Source: an uncultured Holophagaceae bacterium (lineage in GTDB: Bacteria > Acidobacteriota > Holophagae > Holophagales > Holophagaceae). From it: a stretch of 44,750 bases of DNA. Both the position numbers and the translations under genes were made by a program. A model generated the notes under the pieces. That model ran no database searches, was not told the origin of the DNA, and saw only the letters and a list, made by a program, of their open reading frames with translations. Shown here piece by piece: positions 7,281 through 14,401 of this stretch (within the stretch, counting starts at the first letter, position 1; each line of letters begins with the position of its first letter). The stretch covers positions 1 to 44,750 of the forward strand of contig CAIWKE010000009.1 of the NCBI GenBank assembly GCA_903913215.1, given 5' to 3'.

Positions 7281-8159
7281 GTGAAAAAATTCAAGCTGTT
7301 CGTCCCCAATTACGGCGTGTTTTCCGAAATAGATGTCCATCGTCGGCACATCGTTGTTGGGGCGCGGGCTGAAGCCGAAGGGTTGGCTACGGTTGAATGT
7401 GCCCCGAGTGCCAACGTTCAGGACCTTTCCCTCGTACACACACCAGAATATGTCGAAGCATTCAGGACGGGTGCACCCGGCGACCTCGCCTCCACGGGAG
7501 GCGTATGGTTCCCTGGATTCCTGGAGATTTCGCTCTCGGTGCTGGGGAACTACCTGGGGGCGATTGATGTTGCACTCGCTGAAGGCATCGCAGGGGTAGC
7601 AGCGGGTGGTGGTCACCATGCCTTCCCAGATCATGGGGGAGCTCTATGCCCGGTCAATGACGTTGCCATAGGTATTCATCACCTCAGACGCAAGGGGATC
7701 AGGAAGATCCTGGTCCTCGATCTGGACGCCCATTTTGGGAATGGGACAGCCGCCTGCATCCCCAATGATCCAGACGTGTTCCTTTTCGACTTCCATGGAC
7801 ACGCTTCGAATTTCTGGAACCCTGACACCCCGCACCTCTTCAAGAACTTCCATCACGAACCGGATGCCTCCCTCTATTTGAGGACCCTCCGCAGGGAGTT
7901 GCCCCGAGTGCTGGATGAGTTCCAACCCGATTTTTGCATTTTTGGCGCAGGTATGGACGTGTTCTCTGGGACTCCGAACCCCCCATTACGCTTGAAGTTT
8001 CCTGATATCGAAAAGCGGGACGCCTTCGCATTCGAGTCTCTTTCGAGCAGAGGGATTCCTTTGGCCTATGTGCACTCAGGGGGCTACGCCAGCCACGAGA
8101 CGGTGGTTTCGCTCCATCTCATCACCGCTCGTGCAGCGCACAAGTCCTTGAATTCATGA
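7281..8159 (+). CDS. Histone-deacetylase-family protein (class II HDAC / acetylpolyamine amidohydrolase like)
   Basis: A zinc-dependent amidohydrolase of the arginase/deacetylase fold; bacterial members remove acetyl groups from proteins, polyamines or acetoin-related substrates. It has the GGGHHAFPDHGG histidine pair, the zinc site DLDAHFGNGT and GAGMDVFSGTP near residue 215. The C-terminus carries the HSGGY equivalent of the transition-state tyrosine motif. The start is uncertain: ATG at 7272 has a Shine-Dalgarno touching it, whereas GTG at 7281 has GGAAGG eight bases upstream and is preferred. It shares the strand and probably the transcript with the Nudix gene. A zinc-dependent and an NAD-dependent lysine deacylase therefore sit in one locus. 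Confidence 0.88.
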   Translation: MKKFKLFVPNYGVFSEIDVHRRHIVVGARAEAEGLATVECAPSANVQDLSLVHTPEYVEAFRTGAPGDLASTGGVWFPGFLEISLSVLGNYLGAIDVALAEGIAGVAAGGGHHAFPDHGGALCPVNDVAIGIHHLRRKGIRKILVLDLDAHFGNGTAACIPNDPDVFLFDFHGHASNFWNPDTPHLFKNFHHEPDASLYLRTLRRELPRVLDEFQPDFCIFGAGMDVFSGTPNPPLRLKFPDIEKRDAFAFESLSSRGIPLAYVHSGGYASHETVVSLHLITARAAHKSLNS

Positions 8160-8192
8160 GCAGGGCTCTGCATTCTTTGGCGCTTGCTTCGC

Positions 8193-8696
8193 TCAAAACT
8201 GCCAACTCCGAGCCATGCCATCCCAATCGACCTTGAGGAGTTCCGCTCTGGGCTCATCTTCCATCAAGGACTCGGCGCTTTTCTGGAACCAGATGATGGA
8301 AAGGTAGGAGGCGTCTCCACAATCTGGGTCATTCTTGATCGGGTCGGAGATGAAGAGAGCCACAGAACCGATGCCAGGCATCCATTCGTGGTAGGTGGGT
8401 CTCCTGGTCTCTGGGGGGGCCTCGGGAATGCCCCTGAATGCATACCATTCGGAGGGTTCTACCTGTTTCGTTTCCCGGTTGACCAGGCCGGTCGGGAGCA
8501 GGGCCGGCTCTCGACCATCAGTGGCCCACTTCATAAGGGTCCGCTCCCAATAGAGCAGGCGCATGATCATGGCGTGGTTGTGATGGCGAGTGGGCGAGCC
8601 CTCCAGAAGCCCATGATAGATGTTCTCCCGAAACAGCTTGATGAGGCGGATGCGCCGGCCATCCTGGAGGGTAAATTCTGGATCTTTGGGCCACAT
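8193..8696 (-). CDS. Unknown protein
   Basis: A 167-residue soluble protein with no family I recognise; Trp-rich and acidic towards the C-terminus (GMARSWQF end). It converges on the HDAC-family gene and lies 60 bases after the N-formylglutamate-amidohydrolase-like gene, so it may be the last gene of that unit. The region before the ATG is pyrimidine-rich and shows no ribosome-binding site, and an in-frame TGA lies shortly upstream. The start is therefore weak, although the protein looks real by composition. Confidence 0.55.
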   Translation of the reverse strand: MWPKDPEFTLQDGRRIRLIKLFRENIYHGLLEGSPTRHHNHAMIMRLLYWERTLMKWATDGREPALLPTGLVNRETKQVEPSEWYAFRGIPEAPPETRRPTYHEWMPGIGSVALFISDPIKNDPDCGDASYLSIIWFQKSAESLMEDEPRAELLKVDWDGMARSWQF

Positions 8697-8756
8697 AGAC
8701 TGCTCGAGGAGGAAGAGTTGAAGGCGTGAAGGGATGGATATATCTGAGGTTTTGGT

Positions 8757-9533
8757 TCATTTATCCGGGTTGGCGTGCAGGCTAAATGCCACCAGGAGTT
8801 CGATGGCAACGTCCTGGAGCAGAGTGCGCATGGCATCGAAGGTCTCGCGGGGGCGGACGTCCGACTCCTCCATGTAAGTCGAGCGATTGACCTCGATCAT
8901 CAGAGCCAGCACACGGTTGTCTTGCCCGTGATGGCTGGTGGGGACCAGAGCGCCACTGAAGGGCCTGTTCACGGCGACGGAGAGGTGCCTGGACTCGAAG
9001 GCCTTCCGGGCGGCGGCCAGGAGCCAACCCGGTGTGTGAAACGGGTCGGTCCCAAGACACATCTGAGGACGCTCGGATGACTGGTCCACCTCATTTGGAA
9101 GAGGGACCGATGGGAAGCTGTGGCAGTCGAGGAGTAAGACATGGCCGTGGCTGGTGAGCGCCCGGTCCACTGCCTCGGTCAGGGTCCGGTGGTGGGGTAT
9201 GTAGAACCGCTCGATCAGGTGCTTCCTATGTGCCAGGGTAGGCTCCCGCCGGAGTGGGCGCCCTGACGAGGTCCTGGAGTAGATCACGCCCATCCCCCTG
9301 CGGGCCATGGGTTCCTTCTCGTCATCCAGGAACCGCTCGGGGTCCAGGACCAGGCGACTGATCGGGAAGACGATCCGTATGGCTCCGGAAAGTTCGAACA
9401 GCTCATCCGTGAACCAGTCGGTCATGGCCAGGAGTTCCCGACTAAGTTCAGTGTCACTCAGGGCCAGGCTAGATCGAAAGTCGGCAGGAATGCAGGTGGA
9501 ACTATGGGGGATATGAAGGACTAAAGCCGGATG
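8757..9533 (-). CDS. N-formylglutamate amidohydrolase-like protein
   Basis: Zinc-dependent amidohydrolases of this family cleave N-formylglutamate in histidine breakdown; many accessory-genome members have other, unknown substrates. Visible are LVLHIPHSS at the start, DWFTDELF, SRLVLDPER, LLLDCHSFPS (the metal-site region), SHHGQDNRVLALMIEVNRSTYM and a final helix. No other histidine-degradation genes are nearby, so a different amide substrate is likely. GTG at 9533 with AAGGAAG eight bases before it is chosen; a longer frame from TTG at 9593 would overlap the upstream gene and has no clear site. Confidence 0.82.
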   Translation of the reverse strand, partial: HPALVLHIPHSSTCIPADFRSSLALSDTELSRELLAMTDWFTDELFELSGAIRIVFPISRLVLDPERFLDDEKEPMARRGMGVIYSRTSSGRPLRREPTLAHRKHLIERFYIPHHRTLTEAVDRALTSHGHVLLLDCHSFPSVPLPNEVDQSSERPQMCLGTDPFHTPGWLLAAARKAFESRHLSVAVNRPFSGALVPTSHHGQDNRVLALMIEVNRSTYMEESDVRPRETFDAMRTLLQDVAIELLVAFSLHANPDK

Positions 9534-9573
9534 CACGGCGATATCTTCCTTGGTGCCGGCCTTCCCTGGCCAG

Positions 9574-10149
9574 CTACCATTCGAAACCCTCAACGAGGAG
9601 TTCGACCATGGTGGTGGGTTTGAGCTGATAGAACTCTGTGACCAGGCTTATCCCCAGTTCAGCGATTCCGGGGCCATCGACGCGAAGATATTCGACCTGG
9701 TTCATCTCGCGGTGGTTGAACTCGTGCCCACGGCTTTTGGCGAAGGTCGTGAGGGCCTCGGCATCTTGGATATTCCTCCCCCCTAGGAGGACCCAATCCA
9801 GGCCCACTTCCCCGTTCTCCATGGAATATTGGAGGTTCACGTGCTCCTGGTCCGTCGAATCCTTGGGAATGAACATGAGCACGGCATACCTGGGATCTCC
9901 CGTGCCAAGGCCTAGTTTTTCGATGATGGTAGGGATGTCGTGGGCTGTGACTAGGGGAAAACTTGGCTCCACCTGGGGATACCTGGCATTCTTCCCGGCT
10001 TCGAGGTTGTCCTCCCCCTTGAAATCAGGGTCGAGGAGCATAACCATGTCCCCATCGTCGTAGATTATTTTGATAAAGCCATTGCCCATCGAGGCATAGG
10101 TGCCCTCTCGTCCTTCTTCGGTTTTGAAGCGTTTGATCTCGATGGCCAC
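9574..10149 (-). CDS. Unknown protein
   Basis: A 191-residue acidic soluble protein that I do not recognise. It starts with GTG at 10149 behind CAGGAGC. The sequence is rich in short beta-like segments (GFIKIIYDDGDMVMLLD; GLDWVLLGGRNI) and has no Cys motif or membrane segment. It is followed closely by the N-formylglutamate-amidohydrolase-like gene and may form a unit with it. About 90 bases separate it from the HD-domain gene upstream, so it may be a continuation of that operon. Confidence 0.65.
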   Translation of the reverse strand: MAIEIKRFKTEEGREGTYASMGNGFIKIIYDDGDMVMLLDPDFKGEDNLEAGKNARYPQVEPSFPLVTAHDIPTIIEKLGLGTGDPRYAVLMFIPKDSTDQEHVNLQYSMENGEVGLDWVLLGGRNIQDAEALTTFAKSRGHEFNHREMNQVEYLRVDGPGIAELGISLVTEFYQLKPTTMVELLVEGFEW

Positions 10150-10241
10150 TGGTTGCTCCTGTTTAGGGCATCAATAGTTAGGAAGGTGGAATGGGAGTGA
10201 CGTTTCCGACTCCCTGTCGCATTCACATGCAAGGTGAGTGG

Positions 10242-10859
10242 CTAAGGCCTTTCCTCTAGTTGGCACTGAAGTGTCTCGACGGCCTCTCGCAGTGGGCGAG
10301 ACCATGGCTCTGAATGATCAAGCCCAAGCAGATCGAGGCATGAGGTGTAGTACCAAAGCTGGTCCTTGGGGCCTGCCTTGAAGCGATTCCAGAGATTTGG
10401 ACCTTCCGTCTGCAAATCCGTAAGGATGGACTGGAGGTTGTGTAGCTTGTCACTGGCTGCCACCAAGCGAACCGATCTTACTGATGAGGCCAGGCCTTCA
10501 AGGTGGTGTAGCTTGCGCTCATGCCAGGGTGCTTTCTGCTCCGGATTGACTGTGAGGCTGTCGCTGCAAGCTCGGACAATGGTCTCGACCTCCGGGCCGA
10601 AAGCCTTACGAACATCACCGAGGACAGTCTCTCCACCGCCGTCCTCCGCCGTATCGTGGAGGAGGGCTGCGATGGCTTCGTCTTCAGTGGCACCAAAGGT
10701 TAGGGCTAGGGCGCAGACAGCCAAAGGATGGGTGATGTAGGGAATGGTGGTTCCCTTGCGAAGCTGACCATTGTGAACCCGCCGAGCGAACTCGAATGCT
10801 TCCGAGAGGCGTGGCCCGGGCATGGCCCCTGAGGTCGATGTTGTGGGCCGTTCAGTCAT
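10242..10859 (-). CDS. HD-domain protein, (p)ppGpp-hydrolase-like (SpoT/MESH1 type)
   Basis: A 205-residue single-domain HD phosphohydrolase like the small alarmone hydrolases. It shows the ARRVHNGQLRK..IPYITHPLAV start, the metal motif LLHDTAEDGG and a later ASDKLHNLQSI, all typical of the SpoT hydrolase domain; there is no synthetase or regulatory domain. MESH1 relatives hydrolyse (p)ppGpp or NADPH, so a role in alarmone or NAD-type nucleotide turnover is likely. The ATG at 10859 overlaps the stop of the preceding gene, implying coupling. It is the last gene of the operon led by the second copy of the SAM-like leader RNA. Confidence 0.85.
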   Translation of the reverse strand: MTERPTTSTSGAMPGPRLSEAFEFARRVHNGQLRKGTTIPYITHPLAVCALALTFGATEDEAIAALLHDTAEDGGGETVLGDVRKAFGPEVETIVRACSDSLTVNPEQKAPWHERKLHHLEGLASSVRSVRLVAASDKLHNLQSILTDLQTEGPNLWNRFKAGPKDQLWYYTSCLDLLGLDHSEPWSRPLREAVETLQCQLEERP

Positions 10860-11298
10860 GCGGGGCTCTTTGCCGCGGGAGGGCCTGGACGGCCACCAAC
10901 TCCGCCTCGAGCCCCGGCTCGGCCGCGGTCTCCAGGACTTCACCGGGATCCGGCCCTTGCCCGGGCCACATCCGGAAGGGGCCCGCGTTGAGGTCGTTGC
11001 AGTCGTCCGCCCAGCGCCCGAGGATGTGCTGGCCATTCCACTGGCCGATGTAGGTCATGCGGGCCGGCACCATTCGCACGCGGGTGGTGTAGACCTTGCC
11101 CAGCTCCACCTGCCCGGCCGGGGTGAAGGTGCCCGTGTATTGGAAGGTCCCGTCCCTGTCCGACCCGAGGCCTAGGACCTGGCCCTCCTGGAAGGCGAGG
11201 TCCAGCAGCTCCGTGCCCTGGTCGGGTCCCTGCTTCCAGAGGGCCGTCCAGGGGCCGCTCAGCAGGTCCAGGGAGCCGGTGTTCCATGGTTCAGTCAT
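10852..11298 (-). CDS. Unknown small beta-rich protein
   Basis: A 148-residue protein. The core (GTFQYTGTFTPAGQVELGKVY..., YIGQWNGQHILGRW) alternates like an antiparallel beta barrel, recalling lipocalin-like domains of unknown function, but I cannot name the family. ATG at 11298 is preceded by GGAGGG at five bases; a longer upstream frame has no site. Its stop overlaps the start of the HD-domain gene. Confidence 0.65.
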   Translation of the reverse strand: MTEPWNTGSLDLLSGPWTALWKQGPDQGTELLDLAFQEGQVLGLGSDRDGTFQYTGTFTPAGQVELGKVYTTRVRMVPARMTYIGQWNGQHILGRWADDCNDLNAGPFRMWPGQGPDPGEVLETAAEPGLEAELVAVQALPRQRAPHD

Positions 11299-11351
11299 CG
11301 AACCCTCCGCATGGGGTTGGGTGATAATCAGGTCTTGGGCTGGAACCGGGC

Positions 11352-12068
11352 TCAGAGGCCCCAATCCTCGTGGGCCCGGCGCCAAAAGGTCCAGGAGGTC
11401 TCAACGGCCGAGTTGATCAGTGAGTCCAGGGTCTTCTGGTGGACGCCGTGGGGAAGGCAAATCTGGTAGTCGAGGATGAAGTGGGTCGCGTGGGTGGCCT
11501 CGCGGGCTTCGACCTCCTCCTTGGAGGGCGGCGGGTCCTCGTCGGCGTCGGTGTAGCGAAAATCCTGCTCCACCATGGCCCTCGGCCAGCGGTATTCGTT
11601 GTTCCACCAGTTGCAGAGCCGCAGGGCGCGCAGGAACTGGTCGGGGGGAACCCGCTTGTCGCAGCACCAGTTGAGCACCAGGATGTCGGCGTTCTTCCCG
11701 GTGATGTAGATCCGGAAGGTCACGCAGCGGTCGGAGCGCAGCCCGAACTTGTAGTTGATGAGGAAGCCCCGGGTGGGATGGCTGAAGGCGGTGTAGCCCT
11801 CCTGAGCAACCCAGGCACCGATCATGTCCTGTGTCAGGGGAGTTAGGCCTTCGTCGGGCAGTGGCAGGTCGGGCATCTCGTCCGTCATGGCTTGGGTCTC
11901 CGCGGAAGGCTCCCAGGGGGCGTGATAGGCCTCCCAGGCTGCCTGGTTCAGGGTTTTCAGGACCTCGGGGCTGCGGTCGCCGGCCTGGTGGCGGCGAAGT
12001 GCCTCCTCAGCGCTCAGAGGGGCCAGGGAGGGATCTTGGGGCTTCTCGGCCTTCTGCCTGGGGTTCAT
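11352..12068 (-). CDS. YbjN-domain protein
   Basis: YbjN domains resemble type III secretion chaperones and occur in predicted sensory or stress proteins. The 238-residue protein has an N-terminal segment (about residues 28-55, HQAGDRSPEV...LNQAAWEAYHAPWE), then a YbjN-like domain (about 75-235) with VTFRIYITG, ALRLCNWWNNEYRWPRA and LDYQICLPHG. The same N-terminal segment occurs in the protein at 34197-34832, so the two are paralogues. The start overlaps the upstream stop by ATGA. It is the second gene of the operon behind the second leader RNA. Confidence 0.72.
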   Translation of the reverse strand: MNPRQKAEKPQDPSLAPLSAEEALRRHQAGDRSPEVLKTLNQAAWEAYHAPWEPSAETQAMTDEMPDLPLPDEGLTPLTQDMIGAWVAQEGYTAFSHPTRGFLINYKFGLRSDRCVTFRIYITGKNADILVLNWCCDKRVPPDQFLRALRLCNWWNNEYRWPRAMVEQDFRYTDADEDPPPSKEEVEAREATHATHFILDYQICLPHGVHQKTLDSLINSAVETSWTFWRRAHEDWGL

Positions 12069-12739
12069 TCGGTTTCCTCCTCAGGCGGGCGCACCCTCCT
12101 GTCCAGGAAGGCGTCCGACACGCCGCGGTAGTGGCTCGCCAGATCCGGGTAGAAGTCCGAACTTACCCAGATGAAGTCGCGCAGGCGCTCAGCATCGTCG
12201 TATTCGCAGTTCAGTTCTAGAAAGGGCAGGACGAGCCCCGTGTCATCCCACTCGGCACTGTCGATGAGTTGGATCATTTCTCGGCAGTTCAGGGGCAGGT
12301 CGGAGGCCTCAATGGGCAGTCGGAACTCCCGGTCGTACTCATCCACTACACGGTAGTGGAGGCGCCCGTCCTCCTCGATGCTTGCCCGGATGCTGATCAC
12401 ATCTCCAGTGGTCGAGTTCATGGCAACCCGGGCGATCTCGACCTCCTCCGGGAGACAGTCCGGCAGGTATTCACCCCCCATGAAGCTGGGGTGGATCTTC
12501 CCGAGCAGGTCGCGAAGCTCCGGCTCCAGGACGGGCCTAAGCAGGCCTTCGGGGGGGAAGTCGCCGTCACCGGCTTCCAGGGCGCGCTCCAGGAGCTGGC
12601 GTCGGGCCTCGCCCAGGATGTTGCATAGGATGGCGAGGCGGACGGAATCTTCCGGCCAGTAGGACTCCGGGCGGAAGTCGAGGTCAGGACTCGCCGACTT
12701 AGTGTTGGATGGGGAAGAGAGAGGGACCCTTCGGGCCAT
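12065..12739 (-). CDS. Unknown protein, first gene behind the second leader RNA
   Basis: A 224-residue acidic soluble protein that I do not recognise. It has a Ser-rich N-terminus and a helical stretch (VRLAILCNILGEARRQLLERAL), then mixed segments ending DFIWVSSDFYPDL and a charged tail. ATG at 12739 is preceded by GGAGG; the leader RNA at 12772-12847 ends about 30 bases upstream. The stop overlaps the YbjN gene. Its leading position under a SAM-like aptamer suggests it matters to whatever the RNA senses. Confidence 0.7.
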   Translation of the reverse strand: MARRVPLSSPSNTKSASPDLDFRPESYWPEDSVRLAILCNILGEARRQLLERALEAGDGDFPPEGLLRPVLEPELRDLLGKIHPSFMGGEYLPDCLPEEVEIARVAMNSTTGDVISIRASIEEDGRLHYRVVDEYDREFRLPIEASDLPLNCREMIQLIDSAEWDDTGLVLPFLELNCEYDDAERLRDFIWVSSDFYPDLASHYRGVSDAFLDRRVRPPEEETE

Positions 12740-12771
12740 GGTTGCCTCCGGTTTTTCAGGTTGTGTCCCGC

Positions 12772-12847
12772 GCATGGGATCTTGCGATCCAGGCACCGTG
12801 GCAGCTTGCTCGGTTGCCGGGCTCCACCATGGAGCCGCTCTTCATGC
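12772..12847 (-). ncRNA. Structured leader RNA, SAM-I/SAM-IV-like riboswitch candidate (copy 2)
   Basis: This is the second copy of the RNA at 4494-4565. P1 is GCATG/CATGC where copy 1 has GTATG/CATAC. The first hairpin is GGCTCC-ATGGT-GGAGCC instead of GCCCC-ATCC-GGGGC. The last is GGATC-GCAA-GATCC with a GNRA-type loop instead of GGAT-TCCG-ATCC. The unpaired core CGGCAACCGAGCAAG and GCCACGGTGCC are identical. The changes keep pairing while the core is frozen, as expected of an aptamer. Downstream genes are an unknown protein, YbjN, a beta-rich protein and an HD hydrolase, not methionine genes, so the ligand assignment rests on copy 1. Confidence 0.72.
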
Positions 12848-12853
12848 ATCTTC

Positions 12854-12881
12854 AGTTTGAGCTGGTGCTGGGGGGTGTCAA
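12854..12881 (-). promoter_or_regulatory. Promoter of the YbjN-HD operon
   Basis: -35 TTGACA (12876-12881), 16-bp spacer, -10-like CAAACT (12854-12859). Predicted start is at about 12847, the first base of P1 in the leader RNA. Layout matches the promoter at 4573-4600. Confidence 0.6.
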
Positions 12882-12899
12882 GGGACGCCCGGGCCAATA

Positions 12900-12912
12900 G
12901 ACAAATCGTGTC
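12900..12912 (-). promoter_or_regulatory. GACA-N5-TGTC regulator site
   Basis: Exact GACA AATCG TGTC, 18 bp upstream of the -35 box of the second riboswitch promoter, the same distance as in the first copy. Confidence 0.55.
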
Positions 12913-12915
12913 CAA

Positions 12916-13167
12916 TCATGTCGGCAGGCGGACGTGAAGGGCCCACCAGGCGACGGCACCAATAGGGAAGAACAGGAGCCATCCACAGCCTTTTAGGCCG
13001 AAGGTGGTTCGGTTGTAGACGCGGTTGTAGGCCGCCTTGCGGGGATTTGTGAGCCAGCCCCAGCCGCGGGGCGCCTTGAGCCCCAGGCTATTTCGAACCC
13101 ATCGGGCGGGGCTGGTGCGGGCGGCTAAACGCTTCTTCAGTGATGGAATTCGAAGACCGATCTTCAT
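12916..13167 (-). CDS. Small membrane protein
   Basis: An 83-residue basic protein with an arginine/lysine-rich N-terminus, a segment AAYNRVYNRTTF, and one C-terminal hydrophobic segment (WLLFFPIGAVAWWALHV) that should cross the membrane. It starts at ATG 13167, overlapping the stop of the ADP-ribosylglycohydrolase gene by ATGA, and is the last gene of that four-gene unit. No known function. Confidence 0.65.
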   Translation of the reverse strand: MKIGLRIPSLKKRLAARTSPARWVRNSLGLKAPRGWGWLTNPRKAAYNRVYNRTTFGLKGCGWLLFFPIGAVAWWALHVRLPT

Positions 13168-14141
13168 GAAACCCCCTGGGCAGGAACCAGCCCCGAACGC
13201 TGGAAGAGCTGCCTCCCCATCTGGAGGATGCGGTCCCCTTGGGCGACACATCTCCGCCAATCGGTGGGAATGGCGAAGATGCCATCCCGCGCCCCCAGCA
13301 GTGCCCCTACGATGGCGCCGTTGGTGTCGGTATCGCCGCCCTGGCGGATGACCCAGGGCAGGGCCTCGACGTAGGGCAGACCCGAGGCCAGGATCGACAC
13401 GGCCACCTTAAGGGCCAGTAGGGTGGAACCCATGTCCCAGCCATCGAGGCGGCGCTGGGCCAGGTCCTCCAGGGAGAGGGGGTTGAAGGCCTCGGCCACC
13501 TCGGGCAGCAAGGGGCCCGCCTCCGTGCGGGCAAAGGTGAGGGGGGCCCGCTCGCCGCGCACCAGGGCCGCGCTCAGGAGGGCGATGAGGGCTGCGGTCT
13601 GGCGGCAGATGGGGTCGAAGTGGGTGAGGGCTGCGTCCTCGCCGGCCAGCAGGGGGATGCGCCAGGGCTCGGCCGCGAACGCAACACCCAGGGGTGCGAT
13701 CCGCATGGCGGCGCCGTTGCCCAGGGGGGGCTGGTCCCGCTGACAGCGGGCCTTCCAGACCTGCTGTGCCGCGTCGGCCTCGCCGGCAAGACTCTTGAGG
13801 AGCACCTCCCGCGTGAGGCCGCCGATGCCCCGGGACCCGGAGCGCAGCCAGGCCAGGTAGGCGTCCTGGATGGCGGCGGTGTCCAGGTGCTCGGCCCCTG
13901 GGGGCAGACCCACCAGGGTCTCGGCAAGGGCCATGGCCATGGCGAGGTCGTCGTCCCAGTCCCGGCTGCGCTCCTCAGTGGGTAATCGCGTGAACGGGCC
14001 CCTCGCGCCCAGTCGGAGGTGGACCTCCTCCCGCGTGCGGGACTCCACGGCGAGGCCCAGTACGTTGCCCACGGCAAGGCCGGCTAGGCAGCCTAGGGCG
14101 CGGTCTTCCATGGCGGGGGGAGGATTGCCGTCGAGGATCAT
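13164..14141 (-). CDS. ADP-ribosylglycohydrolase (DraG/ARH family)
   Basis: Removes ADP-ribose from modified proteins or nucleic acids using two divalent metal ions. The 325-residue protein has CLAGLAVGNVLG at the N-terminus, the metal motif WDDDLAMAMA (normally TDDT) near residue 61, GNGAAMRIAPLG in the middle and RQGGDTDTNGAIVGALLGA near residue 266. Its start overlaps the previous stop by ATGA. It sits in an operon VWA, Cys-rich, ARH, small membrane protein, and 2 kb from a macrodomain gene, so two different ADP-ribose erasers lie together. The target and the matching ADP-ribosyltransferase are not visible in the window. Confidence 0.9.
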   Translation of the reverse strand: MILDGNPPPAMEDRALGCLAGLAVGNVLGLAVESRTREEVHLRLGARGPFTRLPTEERSRDWDDDLAMAMALAETLVGLPPGAEHLDTAAIQDAYLAWLRSGSRGIGGLTREVLLKSLAGEADAAQQVWKARCQRDQPPLGNGAAMRIAPLGVAFAAEPWRIPLLAGEDAALTHFDPICRQTAALIALLSAALVRGERAPLTFARTEAGPLLPEVAEAFNPLSLEDLAQRRLDGWDMGSTLLALKVAVSILASGLPYVEALPWVIRQGGDTDTNGAIVGALLGARDGIFAIPTDWRRCVAQGDRILQMGRQLFQRSGLVPAQGVS

Positions 14142-14401
14142 GGGGCCTTTTGTCTGAGTGGTCGGGGGCGGGAGAGGGGTGCGTGTGTAGCGGCGGGTAT
14201 GGGCCCTGGGCAGCGGTAGTAGCGCGTGCCGAGGTCAGGGAGCTCGAACCAGTCCGGCCAGGTGCTCAGGAGCTGGAGTTCCAGCAGGCGGCGCCCGCAG
14301 CCGGGGCACCACCCGCGCAGCCCAGCCTTCCCGCGAAAGCGGGCGCGGCAGCGTGGACGCGGGTGCTCGGGGCTACGGGCGGGGAGCTTGGGTCGACTCA
14401 C
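14138..14401 (-). CDS. Small Cys-containing protein
   Basis: An 87-residue basic protein with CPGCG at about residue 32 and a further Cys pair further apart (RCRAR, YRCPG), resembling an incomplete zinc ribbon. It begins with GTG overlapping the VWA stop and ends overlapping the ADP-ribosylglycohydrolase start, so it is translated between them. Function unknown. Confidence 0.6.
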   Translation of the reverse strand: MSRPKLPARSPEHPRPRCRARFRGKAGLRGWCPGCGRRLLELQLLSTWPDWFELPDLGTRYYRCPGPIPAATHAPLSRPRPLRQKAP

